A stretch of DNA of 64,000 nt from Actinoplanes siamensis (GCF_016862395.1 NZ_BOMW01000051.1:1-64000), one strand, 5' to 3'; counted from the first letter of the stretch, positions 7,913 through 16,829 are shown. Program-made: numbers and translations. The notes: generated by a model not told the origin, from the letters alone.

Positions 7913-9694
7913 TTGGCAGGTCAGCTCCACCGCGCCGACGTCACCGTGCTGCCGGTCTTCCTCCGGCCGGCCGCCGAGATCGCCGGGAACTGGTCGGTGG
8001 CGCTGTCGCCGGACGGGCGGCACGCGGCGTACGTCTCCGACCGCGGCGGCACGCCTGCCGTCTGGGTCCAGCCGGTCGGCAGCGAGCTGGCCTTCCTGCT
8101 CGGCGGCGACGAGCCGGTCACCTCGGTGGCCTGGTCGTCCGGCGGCGGCTGGCTGGCCTGCCAGATCGCGCCCGGCGGCGGGCCCCGGCAGGAGGTCTGG
8201 CTGGTCCGGCCGGACGGCTCGGACCGCCACCAGGTGGCCGGTTTCGGCAGCGACACCGCCGAGAACATGCGCTGGCTGCCGGGACGGCCGGTGCTCGCGC
8301 TGACCGAGAACCTGACGGACGCGGTGCTGATCGACGTGGTCACCGGGACCCGCACGGTGATCGCCTCCGGAGAGCTGCTGTCGCTGTGCGACGTGGACCC
8401 CGCGGGACGGTTCGCGCTGCTGCGGCGCGGGCCGCGCGGTGCGCGCGAGATCCTCCTCAGAGACCTGGTCTCCGGTACGGAGGAGCGGGTCACCAGCGGC
8501 GAGCAGGCGGTCTTCAGCCCGGGCGGGGGCTGCGTCTACGCCCGGGGCGAGGACGGGGAGTTCCCGGCGCTGGTCCGGTTCGCCTCCGGGACGTGCGACC
8601 CGCTCGCCGCGGATCTCGCCGAGGTGGAGTCCTTCGCGATCACCGCTGACGGGCGGACCGCCGCGGTGCTCTGGAACGTCCACGGCGGCGAGTCCGCACT
8701 GGACCTGCTCGATCTGGACCACGGCTCGTCCTCGGCCACCCGGGTGCCGCTGCCCGGCCCGGTGGCCTCCGGCCTGACCTGGAGCTTCGACGGGTCGACG
8801 CTGGCGTTCACCGCGGAGGGGCCGGGACAGCCGCACGGGGTCTGGGCCTGCGACCGGGACGGCTCCGGCCTGCGGGCGATCTCCGCCGAGCCGGCCGCGC
8901 CCGACGCGGTGCGGCCGACGCTGGAGGAGTTCGCCGCCCACGACGGGCTGACGCTGACCGGGTGGCTGTTCGCCCCGCCCGGCGACGGGCCGTACCCCAC
9001 GGTGATCTGGCTGCACGGCGGGCCGGAGGCGCAGGAGCGGCCGGGCCACGGGCCGCTGTTCCAGTCGCTGGCGCGGCAGGGCATCGCGGTCTTCGCACCG
9101 AACGTGCGCGGGTCGTCCGGGTTCGGGCGAGGCTTCGTGAACGCGGACAACCTCGCGCTGCGCTACGACGCGATCGAGGACGTCCGGTCCTGCGTGCGCC
9201 ATCTGCGCGCGGCCGGGATCGCCGGCCGGACCGGTGTGATGGGCCGGTCCTACGGCGGGTACCTCACGCTGGCGGCGCTGTGCGCCTTCCCGGACCTCTT
9301 CGACGTCGGCGTCGACGTCTGCGGGATGTCCGACTTCGCGACCTTCTACGAGCACACCGAGCCGTGGATCGCCGCCGCCGCGATCAGCAAGTACGGCGAC
9401 CCGGTGGCGGACGCCGCCCTTTTGCGCGACCTGTCCCCGATCCACCGGATCGACCGCCTGCGGGCCCCGCTGCTGGTCGTGCACGGCGAGAACGACACGA
9501 ACGTCCCGGTCGTCGAGGCCGAGCAGGTGGTGGCCGCCTTGGCCACGCGCGGGGTGCCGCACCGCTACCTGCTCTTCCCCGGCGAGGGCCACGAACTGCT
9601 GCGCCGCTCGTCGCGGGCCGCGTACCTGCGGGAGACGATCGCCTGGCTGACCACTCACCTGCAGGCGACCAGCGCCAGCGCGATCATCGGATAG
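7913..9694 (+). CDS. S9-family (prolyl oligopeptidase-like) serine peptidase
   Basis: A 593-residue S9 peptidase. An N-terminal beta-propeller (about residues 1-340, with repeated blade motifs such as WSFDGSTLAF) gates a C-terminal alpha/beta hydrolase. The catalytic triad is visible: Ser446 in GRSYGGY, Asp528 in GENDTNVP and His560 in GEGHELL. No signal peptide is seen, so it should act in the cytoplasm on short peptides. TTG 7913 is chosen because AGGAGGT (7901-7907) is five bases upstream; GTG 7910 is only two bases away. It starts 10 bases after the amidotransferase stop, so it is the third gene of the operon and may process or recycle the peptide product. Confidence 0.87.
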   Translation: MAGQLHRADVTVLPVFLRPAAEIAGNWSVALSPDGRHAAYVSDRGGTPAVWVQPVGSELAFLLGGDEPVTSVAWSSGGGWLACQIAPGGGPRQEVWLVRPDGSDRHQVAGFGSDTAENMRWLPGRPVLALTENLTDAVLIDVVTGTRTVIASGELLSLCDVDPAGRFALLRRGPRGAREILLRDLVSGTEERVTSGEQAVFSPGGGCVYARGEDGEFPALVRFASGTCDPLAADLAEVESFAITADGRTAAVLWNVHGGESALDLLDLDHGSSSATRVPLPGPVASGLTWSFDGSTLAFTAEGPGQPHGVWACDRDGSGLRAISAEPAAPDAVRPTLEEFAAHDGLTLTGWLFAPPGDGPYPTVIWLHGGPEAQERPGHGPLFQSLARQGIAVFAPNVRGSSGFGRGFVNADNLALRYDAIEDVRSCVRHLRAAGIAGRTGVMGRSYGGYLTLAALCAFPDLFDVGVDVCGMSDFATFYEHTEPWIAAAAISKYGDPVADAALLRDLSPIHRIDRLRAPLLVVHGENDTNVPVVEAEQVVAALATRGVPHRYLLFPGEGHELLRRSSRAAYLRETIAWLTTHLQATSASAIIG

Positions 9695-9728
9695 AGCAGG
9701 GCCGCCGCGCACGCCGCGACGACCCGGC

Positions 9729-10511
9729 TCACGACTGCCCGGCCGGATCGGCCCGCTCGGCCAGCCGCTCCAGCCGTTCCAGGCGCTCGATCAGCGGCTG
9801 GAGGGCGGCCGCCAGGAGCTGGGCCGGGTCGGGCGCCGCGGCGGCCCCGCTGGTCGACCGCAGCTGGGAGTAGCCGGACGCGGCGGCGGCGTTGGCCTGC
9901 AGGTGTCGGTATCCGGCCAGGGCCGAGGCGACCGCCCGGCGGGTCAGGCGGGGCTCGGCGCCGGCCGCGCGCAGGACCCGGCCGGCCGCCCCGTCGGGCT
10001 CGGCGACCAGCCCGAGCAGCAGATGCTCACACCCCACGTAGTTGTGCCCGAGGCCGACCGCCTCCCCCACGGCCAGCTCCAGCGCGCCCGCGGCCGGCAC
10101 GCTGAAGCGCACGCCCCGGCCCGGCCCGGCCGCCTCGTCGTCCGGCTCGCGCTCCAGGTCGCGGGCCAGGCGCGCGGGCTCGATCTCGAGCGCCTGGAGC
10201 ACGTGCACGGCCAGGTTGGCGCCCTCCTCGATCATCGCGCCGAGCAGGTCGCCGCTGCTGACCGACGCCCGGGACGCGGCGCCGGCCCGCGCGACGGCCA
10301 GGCCGAGCACGGTCCGGCCGCGACCGGTCATCAGCGGGAACCGCTCCTCCAGGTCGGCGCCGGACAGCTCGGCCAGCGACGTCTCCCGGATCGCGGTGAC
10401 CCGGCGGACCGCCTGCTCCAGGGCCCGCTGGCAGATCGCGGAGACCGGGAGGCCGGTCGCCTTGACGGCGTCGGCCAGCTCGTCGGGCAGATAGACATTG
10501 ATCTTCGGCAT
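9729..10511 (-). CDS. Ribbon-helix-helix DNA-binding domain fused to Clp N-terminal repeat domain
   Basis: A 260-residue two-domain protein. Residues 1-45 (MPKINVYLPDELADAVKATG) look like a CopG/Arc-type ribbon-helix-helix module. Residues about 55-205 match the double Clp N-terminal repeat of ClpA/ClpC (SGDLLGAMIEEGANLAVHVLQ and GHNYVGCEHLLLGLVAEPDGAAGRVL), with no AAA+ ATPase. Residues about 225-255 are a leucine-rich coiled-coil tail. Clp-N domains bind adaptors or substrates, so the protein may be a transcription factor that senses or recruits proteolytic components; this is inference. The start at ATG 10511 has GGAGGTG as ribosome binding site. It is divergent from the MFS gene, and the shared intergenic region carries repeats. 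Confidence 0.75.
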   Translation of the reverse strand: MPKINVYLPDELADAVKATGLPVSAICQRALEQAVRRVTAIRETSLAELSGADLEERFPLMTGRGRTVLGLAVARAGAASRASVSSGDLLGAMIEEGANLAVHVLQALEIEPARLARDLEREPDDEAAGPGRGVRFSVPAAGALELAVGEAVGLGHNYVGCEHLLLGLVAEPDGAAGRVLRAAGAEPRLTRRAVASALAGYRHLQANAAAASGYSQLRSTSGAAAAPDPAQLLAAALQPLIERLERLERLAERADPAGQS

Positions 10512-10533
10512 CGCGCGCACCTCCGGCAGGGTT

Positions 10534-10566
10534 GGGGTTATCAATATATACCCCCATAGGGGTTAC
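10534..10566. promoter_or_regulatory. Candidate operator/promoter between the RHH-ClpN and MFS genes
   Basis: An AT-rich core (TATCAATATATA, 10539-10550) is flanked by two direct copies of GGGGTTA (10534-10540 and 10559-10565, 25 bp apart). A small inverted repeat CCCC-ATA-GGGG lies at 10552-10562. Ribbon-helix-helix proteins often bind short tandem boxes upstream of their own gene, so autoregulation here is plausible. Confidence 0.4.
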
Positions 10567-10664
10567 AGACAACCGGATCAGTGGGCAAGCGCACGTTGCA
10601 GCTCGGGGACCTGCGGAGAAGGCTGGAATACGTACCTCGAGACCGCCCGAGTGGAAGGCGCCAC

Positions 10665-12011
10665 ATGTCCCTGCGACCCGGAGCCCGGGCCTGGGCGGTG
10701 TGGGCCGCCGGCCTAGCCGCATACGTCATCGCCGTTCTCAACCGCACCTCGCTCGGCGTCGCCGGGCTGGACGCGCAACACCGGTTCGACGTCGGCGCGA
10801 GCGCGCTGGCCAGCTTCGCGGTGCTGCAACTGCTCGTCTATGCCGGCCTGCAGATCCCGGTGGGGCTCCTGCTCGACCGATTCGGATCGCTGCGGTTGGT
10901 GGTCTCCGGCGCGCTCGTGATGGCCGCCGGGCAGGCGCTCCTGGCGTTCGCCGACGGGATCACCGGCGCGGTGGTGGCCCGGGTCCTGGTCGGCGCGGGC
11001 GACGCCATGACCTTCATCAGCGTGCTGCGCCTGGTCCCGCACTGGTTCCCGGCCCGCCGGGTCCCGCTGCTGACCCAGCTGACCGGGATCGTGGGGCAGC
11101 TCGGCCAGGTGCTCTCCGCCGTACCGCTGGCCGCTCTGCTCGCCGGACCGGGCTGGACCGCGGCCTTCCTCTCCTCGGCCGGCGCCGGGGTCCTCGTCAC
11201 CCTGGCGGCGGTCGCCGCCCTGCACGACACCCCGGAGCGCCGGATGACCAGCGGCGACCCGGTGAACCTGCGCAAGCTGGGCGCCGACGTGGCGCACGCG
11301 TGGCGGCACCCGGGCACCCGTTTGGGACTGTGGACCCACTTCACCACCCAGTTCACCGGCACCGTCTTCGCGCTGATGTGGGGCGTCCCGTTCCTGATCG
11401 CCGGCGAGGGCCTCAGCCGCGGCACGGCCAGCACGCTGCTCACCCTGTTCGTGCTGGTCGGGATGGCCACCGGCCCGGTGCTCGGAGCGCTGGTGCAGCG
11501 CTATCCGCTGCGCCGCTCGCTGCTGGTGCTCGGCATCGTCGGGCTCAACCTGGGCGCCTGGGCGCTGGTCCTGCTCTGGCCCGGCCGGGCTCCGCTGCCG
11601 GTGCTGATCCTGCTGGTCGTGGCGCTCGGCTCGGGCGGCCCCGGTTCGATGATCGGGTTCGACTACGCGCGCACGTTCAATCCCCCGCACCGCCTCGGCA
11701 CCGCCACCGGGGTCGTCAACGTCGGCGGGTTCGTCGCCTCGCTGCTCACCATCGAGCTGGTCGGCCTGATCCTGGACGCCCGCACCGGCGGCAGTGCGGA
11801 CTATCACATCGCCGACTTCCGGGTCGCCATGTCGGTGCAGTTCCTCGTCGCCGCGGTGGGCCTGACCGGCATCCTGCGCACCCGGAAACTGGCCCGTCGC
11901 CGCCTCGAGGAGGAGGAAGGCATCGTCATCCGGCCCCTGCGGGTGGCGCTCGCCGAGCGGCGGGGTTTGGCATTCAGCCGTGCGGTTAAGGCGGAAAGCT
12001 GGCGCGACTGA
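10665..12011 (+). CDS. MFS transporter
   Basis: A 448-residue major facilitator with about 12 hydrophobic segments and the loop-2/3 motif region GLLLDRFGSLRLVV. The N-terminus (AVWAAGLAAYVIAVLNRTSLGVAG) resembles the sugar-phosphate/nitrate-type MFS clade, but the substrate is not recognisable. ATG 10665 follows GGAAGG; in-frame codons upstream do not look like MFS sequence. It is divergent from the RHH-ClpN regulator, which may control it. It is followed after 10 bases by the next membrane protein, so the two are probably co-transcribed. Confidence 0.85.
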   Translation: MSLRPGARAWAVWAAGLAAYVIAVLNRTSLGVAGLDAQHRFDVGASALASFAVLQLLVYAGLQIPVGLLLDRFGSLRLVVSGALVMAAGQALLAFADGITGAVVARVLVGAGDAMTFISVLRLVPHWFPARRVPLLTQLTGIVGQLGQVLSAVPLAALLAGPGWTAAFLSSAGAGVLVTLAAVAALHDTPERRMTSGDPVNLRKLGADVAHAWRHPGTRLGLWTHFTTQFTGTVFALMWGVPFLIAGEGLSRGTASTLLTLFVLVGMATGPVLGALVQRYPLRRSLLVLGIVGLNLGAWALVLLWPGRAPLPVLILLVVALGSGGPGSMIGFDYARTFNPPHRLGTATGVVNVGGFVASLLTIELVGLILDARTGGSADYHIADFRVAMSVQFLVAAVGLTGILRTRKLARRRLEEEEGIVIRPLRVALAERRGLAFSRAVKAESWRD

Positions 12012-12021
12012 GAGGAGGCAC

Positions 12022-12798
12022 ATGACCGAGCACGCGCAGCCCCGGAAGTGGGCCGGCATCGACATTCCGAAGACCATCGCCGGCACGCTCGCGGCGGTCT
12101 CCGCCGCGGTGGTCGGCTCCTTCCTCGGGGTGGCCGGCACGCTCGTCGGCGCCGCGGTGGCGAGTCTGGTCAGTTCTGTCGGCACCGAGATCTACCACCG
12201 TTACCTGGACCGGGGCACGAAGAAGCTGCAGGCCGCGTTCGTGACCGCGCCGGCCGCCGTCGGGACGCCCGAGGTGACAGCGGCGCCGGCCGAGGACGTG
12301 GCGCCGTCCGGGACCCCTCGCAAGATCCGCTGGAAGCGCGTCGGGCTGGTGGCCGGGGCGCTGTTCGTGCTGGCGATGGGCACGCTGACCGCGGCCGAGC
12401 TGCTGGCCGGACGTTCGGCTGCCGATGCCACCAGCGGGCGGGACAGCGGGGCGCCCACCGTGTTCAACTGGACCGGCGACCACTCCGGCGACGTCGCTCC
12501 GAAACCGGCGCCGTCGGCCACGCCTGCCACCAGCGGCCCGACGAGGGCCACGACCACCGCGCCGGCCGGCTCGGACACCGCCACGACGTCGCCGGAGCCG
12601 CAGCAGCAGACCACCGGCGCCCCGGCCGACCCGACGCCGACCGGCGGCACCGAGACCGGACCCGACACGGGGACCGGGAGCGACACGGGCACCGGCACCG
12701 GGAGCGACACGGGCACGGGCACCGGGACCGACAGCGGCTCCGAGCAGGGCGGCGGCCCGAATCAGCAGCAGGGCACCGCAGAACAACCGCAGCAGTAG
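12022..12798 (+). CDS. Hypothetical membrane protein with Thr/Pro/Gly-Asp-rich tail
   Basis: A 258-residue protein of unknown function. Residues about 15-60 contain a glycine/alanine-rich hydrophobic hairpin (TIAGTLAAVSAAVVGSFLGV), and a second membrane span lies near residues 110-135 (VGLVAGALFVLAMGTLTAAE). The remaining ~120 residues are low-complexity, ending in GTGSDTG repeats and a Gln-rich tail, so they are presumably extracytoplasmic and disordered. ATG 12022 has GAGGAGG upstream. The gene sits 10 bases after the MFS gene and 13 bases before the DinB-like gene, within one transcription unit. Confidence 0.75.
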   Translation: MTEHAQPRKWAGIDIPKTIAGTLAAVSAAVVGSFLGVAGTLVGAAVASLVSSVGTEIYHRYLDRGTKKLQAAFVTAPAAVGTPEVTAAPAEDVAPSGTPRKIRWKRVGLVAGALFVLAMGTLTAAELLAGRSAADATSGRDSGAPTVFNWTGDHSGDVAPKPAPSATPATSGPTRATTTAPAGSDTATTSPEPQQQTTGAPADPTPTGGTETGPDTGTGSDTGTGTGSDTGTGTGTDSGSEQGGGPNQQQGTAEQPQQ

Positions 12799-12811
12799 GA
12801 AGGAGATCGAG

Positions 12812-13315
12812 ATGGACGCCAAGGGCGTTCTCGAGGAGGCGTACGGCCGCCTGCCCGACCTGGTCGACACCGCGATCCGCGGCCTCACCCCGGAGCAGCT
12901 CCACTGGGCGCCGAAGCCCGGCGCGAACTCGATCGGCTGGCTGGTCTGGCACCTCACCCGGGTGCAGGACAGCCACCTCGCCGAGGTCCTCGACACCGAG
13001 CAGGTGTACGTCACCGGCGACTGGGCCGCCCGGTTCGGGCGCAAGTCCGACCCCTCCGACACCGGCTACGGGCACACGGCTGCCGATGTGGCGGCGGTGC
13101 GGCCGGAGAGCGCGGCGGCGCTGAGCGAGTACTACCGGGCCGTGCACGACCGGACCGGGGAGTTCCTGCGCGGCCTGAGCGAGGCGGACCTGGACCGGGT
13201 GGTGGACCGGAACTGGGATCCGCCGGTCACCCTGGGGGTCCGGCTGATCAGCGTCTATGACGACGATGCTCAGCATGCCGGGCAGGCCGCGTACATCCGC
13301 GGACTGCTTCCCTGA
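12812..13315 (+). CDS. DinB-family (DUF664-type) metal-dependent four-helix-bundle protein
   Basis: A 167-residue DinB-like protein. The conserved histidines typical of the fold are visible: H in WLVWHLTRVQD (about residue 49), H in TGYGHTAADV and H in DDDAQHAGQAAYI near the end. Relatives include mycothiol-, bacillithiol- or glutathione-dependent transferases and DNA-damage-inducible DinB. In an actinobacterium a mycothiol-dependent role is conceivable but not shown. AAGGAG precedes ATG 12812. It is the last gene of the MFS unit. Confidence 0.82.
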   Translation: MDAKGVLEEAYGRLPDLVDTAIRGLTPEQLHWAPKPGANSIGWLVWHLTRVQDSHLAEVLDTEQVYVTGDWAARFGRKSDPSDTGYGHTAADVAAVRPESAAALSEYYRAVHDRTGEFLRGLSEADLDRVVDRNWDPPVTLGVRLISVYDDDAQHAGQAAYIRGLLP

Positions 13316-13695
13316 GCTTCCCGGCGCTTCCCGGCGCCGGCGCTTTTCCGGGCGCCCCATTGTCCGGCCGCCCGGCGTTCCCGGGCGCCTCGCACTATCC
13401 GAACGCTCGGCCCTTTTCCGGCGTCCGGCGCTTATCGGGCGCCCCACCCGACATCCCTCACGCCCTGCCCGGACCTGCCGGCCGACCCCCAGAGGCGCCG
13501 CAGCCGTCACCAGACACGCCTCACCACCGGCGGGCACCCGCCGGCTGGCCACCGGACCGCCCCTCAGCAACCGTCAGACACCTCTGGTGGCAGCCGGGGA
13601 CGAGGGGCGGGGGGTCAGCCGCCGGGAGGGAGCGCGCGCACGAGGCACCTCCCGAGCCCGTCCCGCAGGCCCGAGGACGAACGGCTCCGCCCGGT
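13316..13695. repeat. Non-coding gap with degenerate GC-rich direct repeats
   Basis: This 380-bp gap separates the convergent DinB-like and histidine kinase genes. I see no convincing gene. Between 13340 and 13445 a degenerate ~19-bp unit recurs: GCGCTTTTCCGGGCGCCCC at 13340, GCGTTCCCGGGCGCC at 13375 and GCGCTTATCGGGCGCCCC at 13428, with further partial copies. Each unit can fold on itself because GGGCGCC is nearly palindromic. It may act as a composite terminator between the convergent units. Confidence 0.5.
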
Positions 13696-15168
13696 TCACG
13701 CCGAGGCGGGCTCGCTCAGCGGCAGCCGCACCAGGAACCTGGTGTCACCCGGCCGGGACTGCAGCGAGATGTCGCCGCCATGGCCGTTGACCACGATCCG
13801 GTACGAGATGTCCAACCCGAGCCCGGTCCCCTCCCCCACCGGCTTGGTGGTGAAGAACGGCTCGAACACCCGCTTCTTGATCCCGTCGGGCACACCGGGG
13901 CCGGTGTCCCCGATCGAGACCACGACCCGCTCGTCCTCCTGGTAGGTCCGGATGGTCAGCGTCCCGGAACCGGCCATCGCCTGCACCGCGTTGTCGATCA
14001 GGTTGGTCCACACCTGGTTCAGCTCGGCGGGGTGGACCGGGATCTGCGGCAGCGACCGGTCGTACTCCTTGACCACCTTGATGCCGCCGTCAGTGATCTT
14101 GTGGGAGAGCATCACCAGGGTGCTGTCCAGTCCGGTGTGCACGTCGATCCACTGGTGTGCCGACCGGTCCAGGTGCGAGTACTGCTTGGCGGCGTTGACC
14201 AGCGAGGACACCCGGCTGGTGGCGTCCTCGATGTCGCTCATCAGCTGCTCGGTCTCCAGCGCGTACCCGATCCAGTGGATCGCCTGGTCGAGCAGGTCGG
14301 GCGACTCCAGCCGGGACTCCACCTCGAGCAGGCACTCGGTGTCGATGCCGCCCTGGGCGAAGACCGGCGCCACGTCCCAGGCGTTGCCGATGCCACGCTC
14401 GTCCATCCAGTCGCCGAGCTCGTCCTCCAGGTCGGCTATCTGCATGGCGGTGCGCACCGGCGCCTTGGCGGCCCGCTCGATCACCTCCTCCTGGAGGTTG
14501 AGCAGCGCGATCAGGCGGTCCGGCGGAACCTTGCCCTTGGCCAGCTTGCCGAGTTTCATCCGCATGCCGGCGACCCGCTCGCGCAGCGCGCCGGTGGCCC
14601 GGGAAGCCGCCGCGGCCGGGTTGTTCAGCTCGTGCATCAGGCCGGCCGAGAGCGCGCCGAGCGCCTGCAGCCGCTGCCGCTCCCCGATCGCCGCCTGCGA
14701 GCTGCGCATCCCCAGCGTCAGACCCTCCAGCAGGTGGATCGCCATCGGGAACCACTCGCGCATCATCCAGCCGAAGTCCTCGGCGGAGAGCACGAAGAAC
14801 TCGGAGTCGGAGAGCGCCCGCATGCTGCCCAGGTAGCTGCGCGGCACGCCGTCGTCGCGCAGGTACGCGTTGGTCGCGCCCATGTAGACGCCGCGCTGCT
14901 CGGTGCGGCTGGTCTGCACGTCGTCCTGCCCGACCCGGCGGCTCAACGCGACAGTGCCGCTGAGCAGCACGAAGAACTGCGTGGCCGGGTCACCCTCGCG
15001 CAGCACCAGGCCGCCGCCGGCCACCCGCATGGTGCAGCCGTGGTCGGCGATCCAGGCGAGCTGGTCGTCGGTCAGCTTCTCGAACAGGAACAGGGTCTTC
15101 AGCTCGGCCGGGGTGAGCCGTCCCGGCTCGCAGGGAGAGAGCCGGATCTCTTCGGTCTCCGTGGTCAT
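13696..15168 (-). CDS. Sensor histidine kinase with N-terminal cyclic-nucleotide-binding domain
   Basis: A 490-residue cytoplasmic kinase. Residues about 20-145 form a CRP-type cNMP-binding beta-roll (LFLFEKLTDDQLAWIADHG, FFVLLSGTVALSRRVG). A dimerisation/phosphoacceptor helix carries His179 in LMHELNNPAAAA. The C-terminal HATPase domain has the N-box region (NLIDNAVQAM), G1 (IGDTGPGVPDG) and G2 (EGTGLGLDIS) motifs. No membrane span is seen. It begins two bases after the stop of the response regulator-reductase gene, with GGAGG overlapping that gene's end, so the two are translationally coupled and the kinase very likely phosphorylates the fused receiver. Confidence 0.9.
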   Translation of the reverse strand: MTTETEEIRLSPCEPGRLTPAELKTLFLFEKLTDDQLAWIADHGCTMRVAGGGLVLREGDPATQFFVLLSGTVALSRRVGQDDVQTSRTEQRGVYMGATNAYLRDDGVPRSYLGSMRALSDSEFFVLSAEDFGWMMREWFPMAIHLLEGLTLGMRSSQAAIGERQRLQALGALSAGLMHELNNPAAAASRATGALRERVAGMRMKLGKLAKGKVPPDRLIALLNLQEEVIERAAKAPVRTAMQIADLEDELGDWMDERGIGNAWDVAPVFAQGGIDTECLLEVESRLESPDLLDQAIHWIGYALETEQLMSDIEDATSRVSSLVNAAKQYSHLDRSAHQWIDVHTGLDSTLVMLSHKITDGGIKVVKEYDRSLPQIPVHPAELNQVWTNLIDNAVQAMAGSGTLTIRTYQEDERVVVSIGDTGPGVPDGIKKRVFEPFFTTKPVGEGTGLGLDISYRIVVNGHGGDISLQSRPGDTRFLVRLPLSEPASA

Positions 15169-15170
15169 GG

Positions 15171-16829
15171 CTACTGCGCCTCCAGGTAACGATGGACCAG
15201 CGCGACGGCCATCGCGCCCTCACCGACCGCCGAGGCCACCCGTTTGATCGAGTTGGCCCGGACATCGCCGGCGGCGAAGATGCCGGGAACACTGCTCTCC
15301 AGATAGAACGGATCGCGGTCCCGATCCCATCCCCGCGGGCGTTCCCCGTTCGTGAGAAGGTCCGATCCGGTCCGGATGAAGCCCTTCTCGTCCCGGGCGA
15401 CCGCGTCGCCCAGCCACTCGGTCCGCGGCTCCGCCCCGATGAAGACGAAGAGGTAACCGCACTCGACGGTGGCCTTCGTGCCGTCCTTGCTGTCACAGAT
15501 GGTGATCGCCTGCAGGTGACCGTCGCCCTGCGCGCCGATCACCTCGCACCGGGTGCGCACCTCGATGTTCGCCACCTGGGCCAGTTGCTGGATCAGGTAG
15601 TACGACATCGACGACTCCAGCGAGTCGCCGCGGATCAGCAGCGTGACCTTCCGTGCGTATTTCGCGAAGAAGAGCGCGGCTTGGCCGGCCGAGTTCGCCC
15701 CGCCGACGATGTAGACGTCGCTGCCGGCGCAGGCCGGTCCCTCGGTCGACGCCGAGCCGTAGAAGACGCCCGACCCGGTCAGGCCGGAGACCCCCTCGGC
15801 CAGCAGCGGCCGGTACGAGACGCCGGTGGCGAGCAGGATCGCGTGCGCCGAGACCTCACCGCCGTCCGCGAACGTCAGGGTCCGCGCCGAGCCGTCCGCC
15901 CGCAGGCCGACGACCTCGCGGGTGTTCAGCGTCTCGGCGGCGAACTTGTCGGCCTGCCGGCGGGCCCGGTCGGTGAGCTGCGCGCCGGAGATGCCGTCCG
16001 GGAAGCCCAGATAGTTCTCGATGCGGGAACTCTGGCCGGCCTGGCCGCCCACCGCCTGCCGCTCGATCAGCAGCGTCTTCAGGCCCTCGGAGCCGCCGTA
16101 GACCGCGGCGCCGAGCCCGGCCGGTCCGCCGCCCACGATGATCAGGTCGTAGAAGTCGCGGCCCGGGTTGGTGGACAGGCCGGCGGCCTCGGCCACCTCC
16201 TGCACGCTGGGGCGCGGCAGCGTTCGCCCGTCCGCGGTGACCACCAGCGGGATCGACTCCGGCCCGGCGTCCGCCGCCTCCATCAGGCGGCGGCCCTCCG
16301 GATCGTCGGCGCCGAAGTATTTGTACGGCACCAGGTTGCGGGCGAGGAAATCGCGGATCTGGAACGACGGCTCGCTCCACCGGTGCCCGACCAGGCGGAT
16401 GTCTGGCAGCTCCGGCTCGCCGCTGGCCTGCCACGCGTCGAGCAGCGCGTCCAGCACCGGGTAGAGCTTCTCCTCCGGCGGATCCCACGGCTTGAGCAGG
16501 TAGTGGTCGACGTCGACCAGGTTGATCGCCTGGATCGCGGCGTCGGTGTCCGCGTACGCCGTGAGCAGGGCCCGCCGCGCGTGCGGGAACAGGTCCATCG
16601 CCTGCTCCAGGAACTCGATGCCGTTCATCTGCGGCATCCGGTAGTCGGCGAGCATCACGGCGACCCGCCCGCCGCGCAGCTTCAGCTCCTTCAACACGTC
16701 CAGCGCCTCGGTGGCGGAGCCGGCCCGGATGATCCGGTAGTGGTCGCCGTAGTGGCGGCGCAGGTCACGTGCGATGGCCCGGGACACCGAGGGATCGTCG
16801 TCGACGGTGAGGATCGCGGGTTGGCCCAT
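15171..16829 (-). CDS. Response regulator receiver fused to thioredoxin-reductase-like flavoprotein
   Basis: A 552-residue fusion. Residues 1-125 are a receiver domain with acidic pocket D10-D12, phosphoacceptor D62 (MLADYRMPQMNG) and a KPWDPPEEKLYP tail. Residues about 130-210 are a linker domain. From about residue 225 there is a class II pyridine-nucleotide-disulfide reductase with the FAD motif IVGGGPAGLGAA and a second dinucleotide motif IVGGANSAGQAA. The usual CxxC redox centre is absent: the equivalent loop reads G358-S-A-S361, so it cannot reduce thioredoxin by the normal dithiol route. It may transfer electrons to another acceptor or act as an NAD(P)H sensor controlled by phosphorylation. 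It lies in an operon between NAD kinase and the histidine kinase. Confidence 0.88.
   Translation of the reverse strand: MGQPAILTVDDDPSVSRAIARDLRRHYGDHYRIIRAGSATEALDVLKELKLRGGRVAVMLADYRMPQMNGIEFLEQAMDLFPHARRALLTAYADTDAAIQAINLVDVDHYLLKPWDPPEEKLYPVLDALLDAWQASGEPELPDIRLVGHRWSEPSFQIRDFLARNLVPYKYFGADDPEGRRLMEAADAGPESIPLVVTADGRTLPRPSVQEVAEAAGLSTNPGRDFYDLIIVGGGPAGLGAAVYGGSEGLKTLLIERQAVGGQAGQSSRIENYLGFPDGISGAQLTDRARRQADKFAAETLNTREVVGLRADGSARTLTFADGGEVSAHAILLATGVSYRPLLAEGVSGLTGSGVFYGSASTEGPACAGSDVYIVGGANSAGQAALFFAKYARKVTLLIRGDSLESSMSYYLIQQLAQVANIEVRTRCEVIGAQGDGHLQAITICDSKDGTKATVECGYLFVFIGAEPRTEWLGDAVARDEKGFIRTGSDLLTNGERPRGWDRDRDPFYLESSVPGIFAAGDVRANSIKRVASAVGEGAMAVALVHRYLEAQ

Noticed and set aside
13360..15189. 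609-codon plus-strand frame
   Set aside because: Antisense to the histidine kinase; no domain, and its beginning is in the repeat-rich gap.
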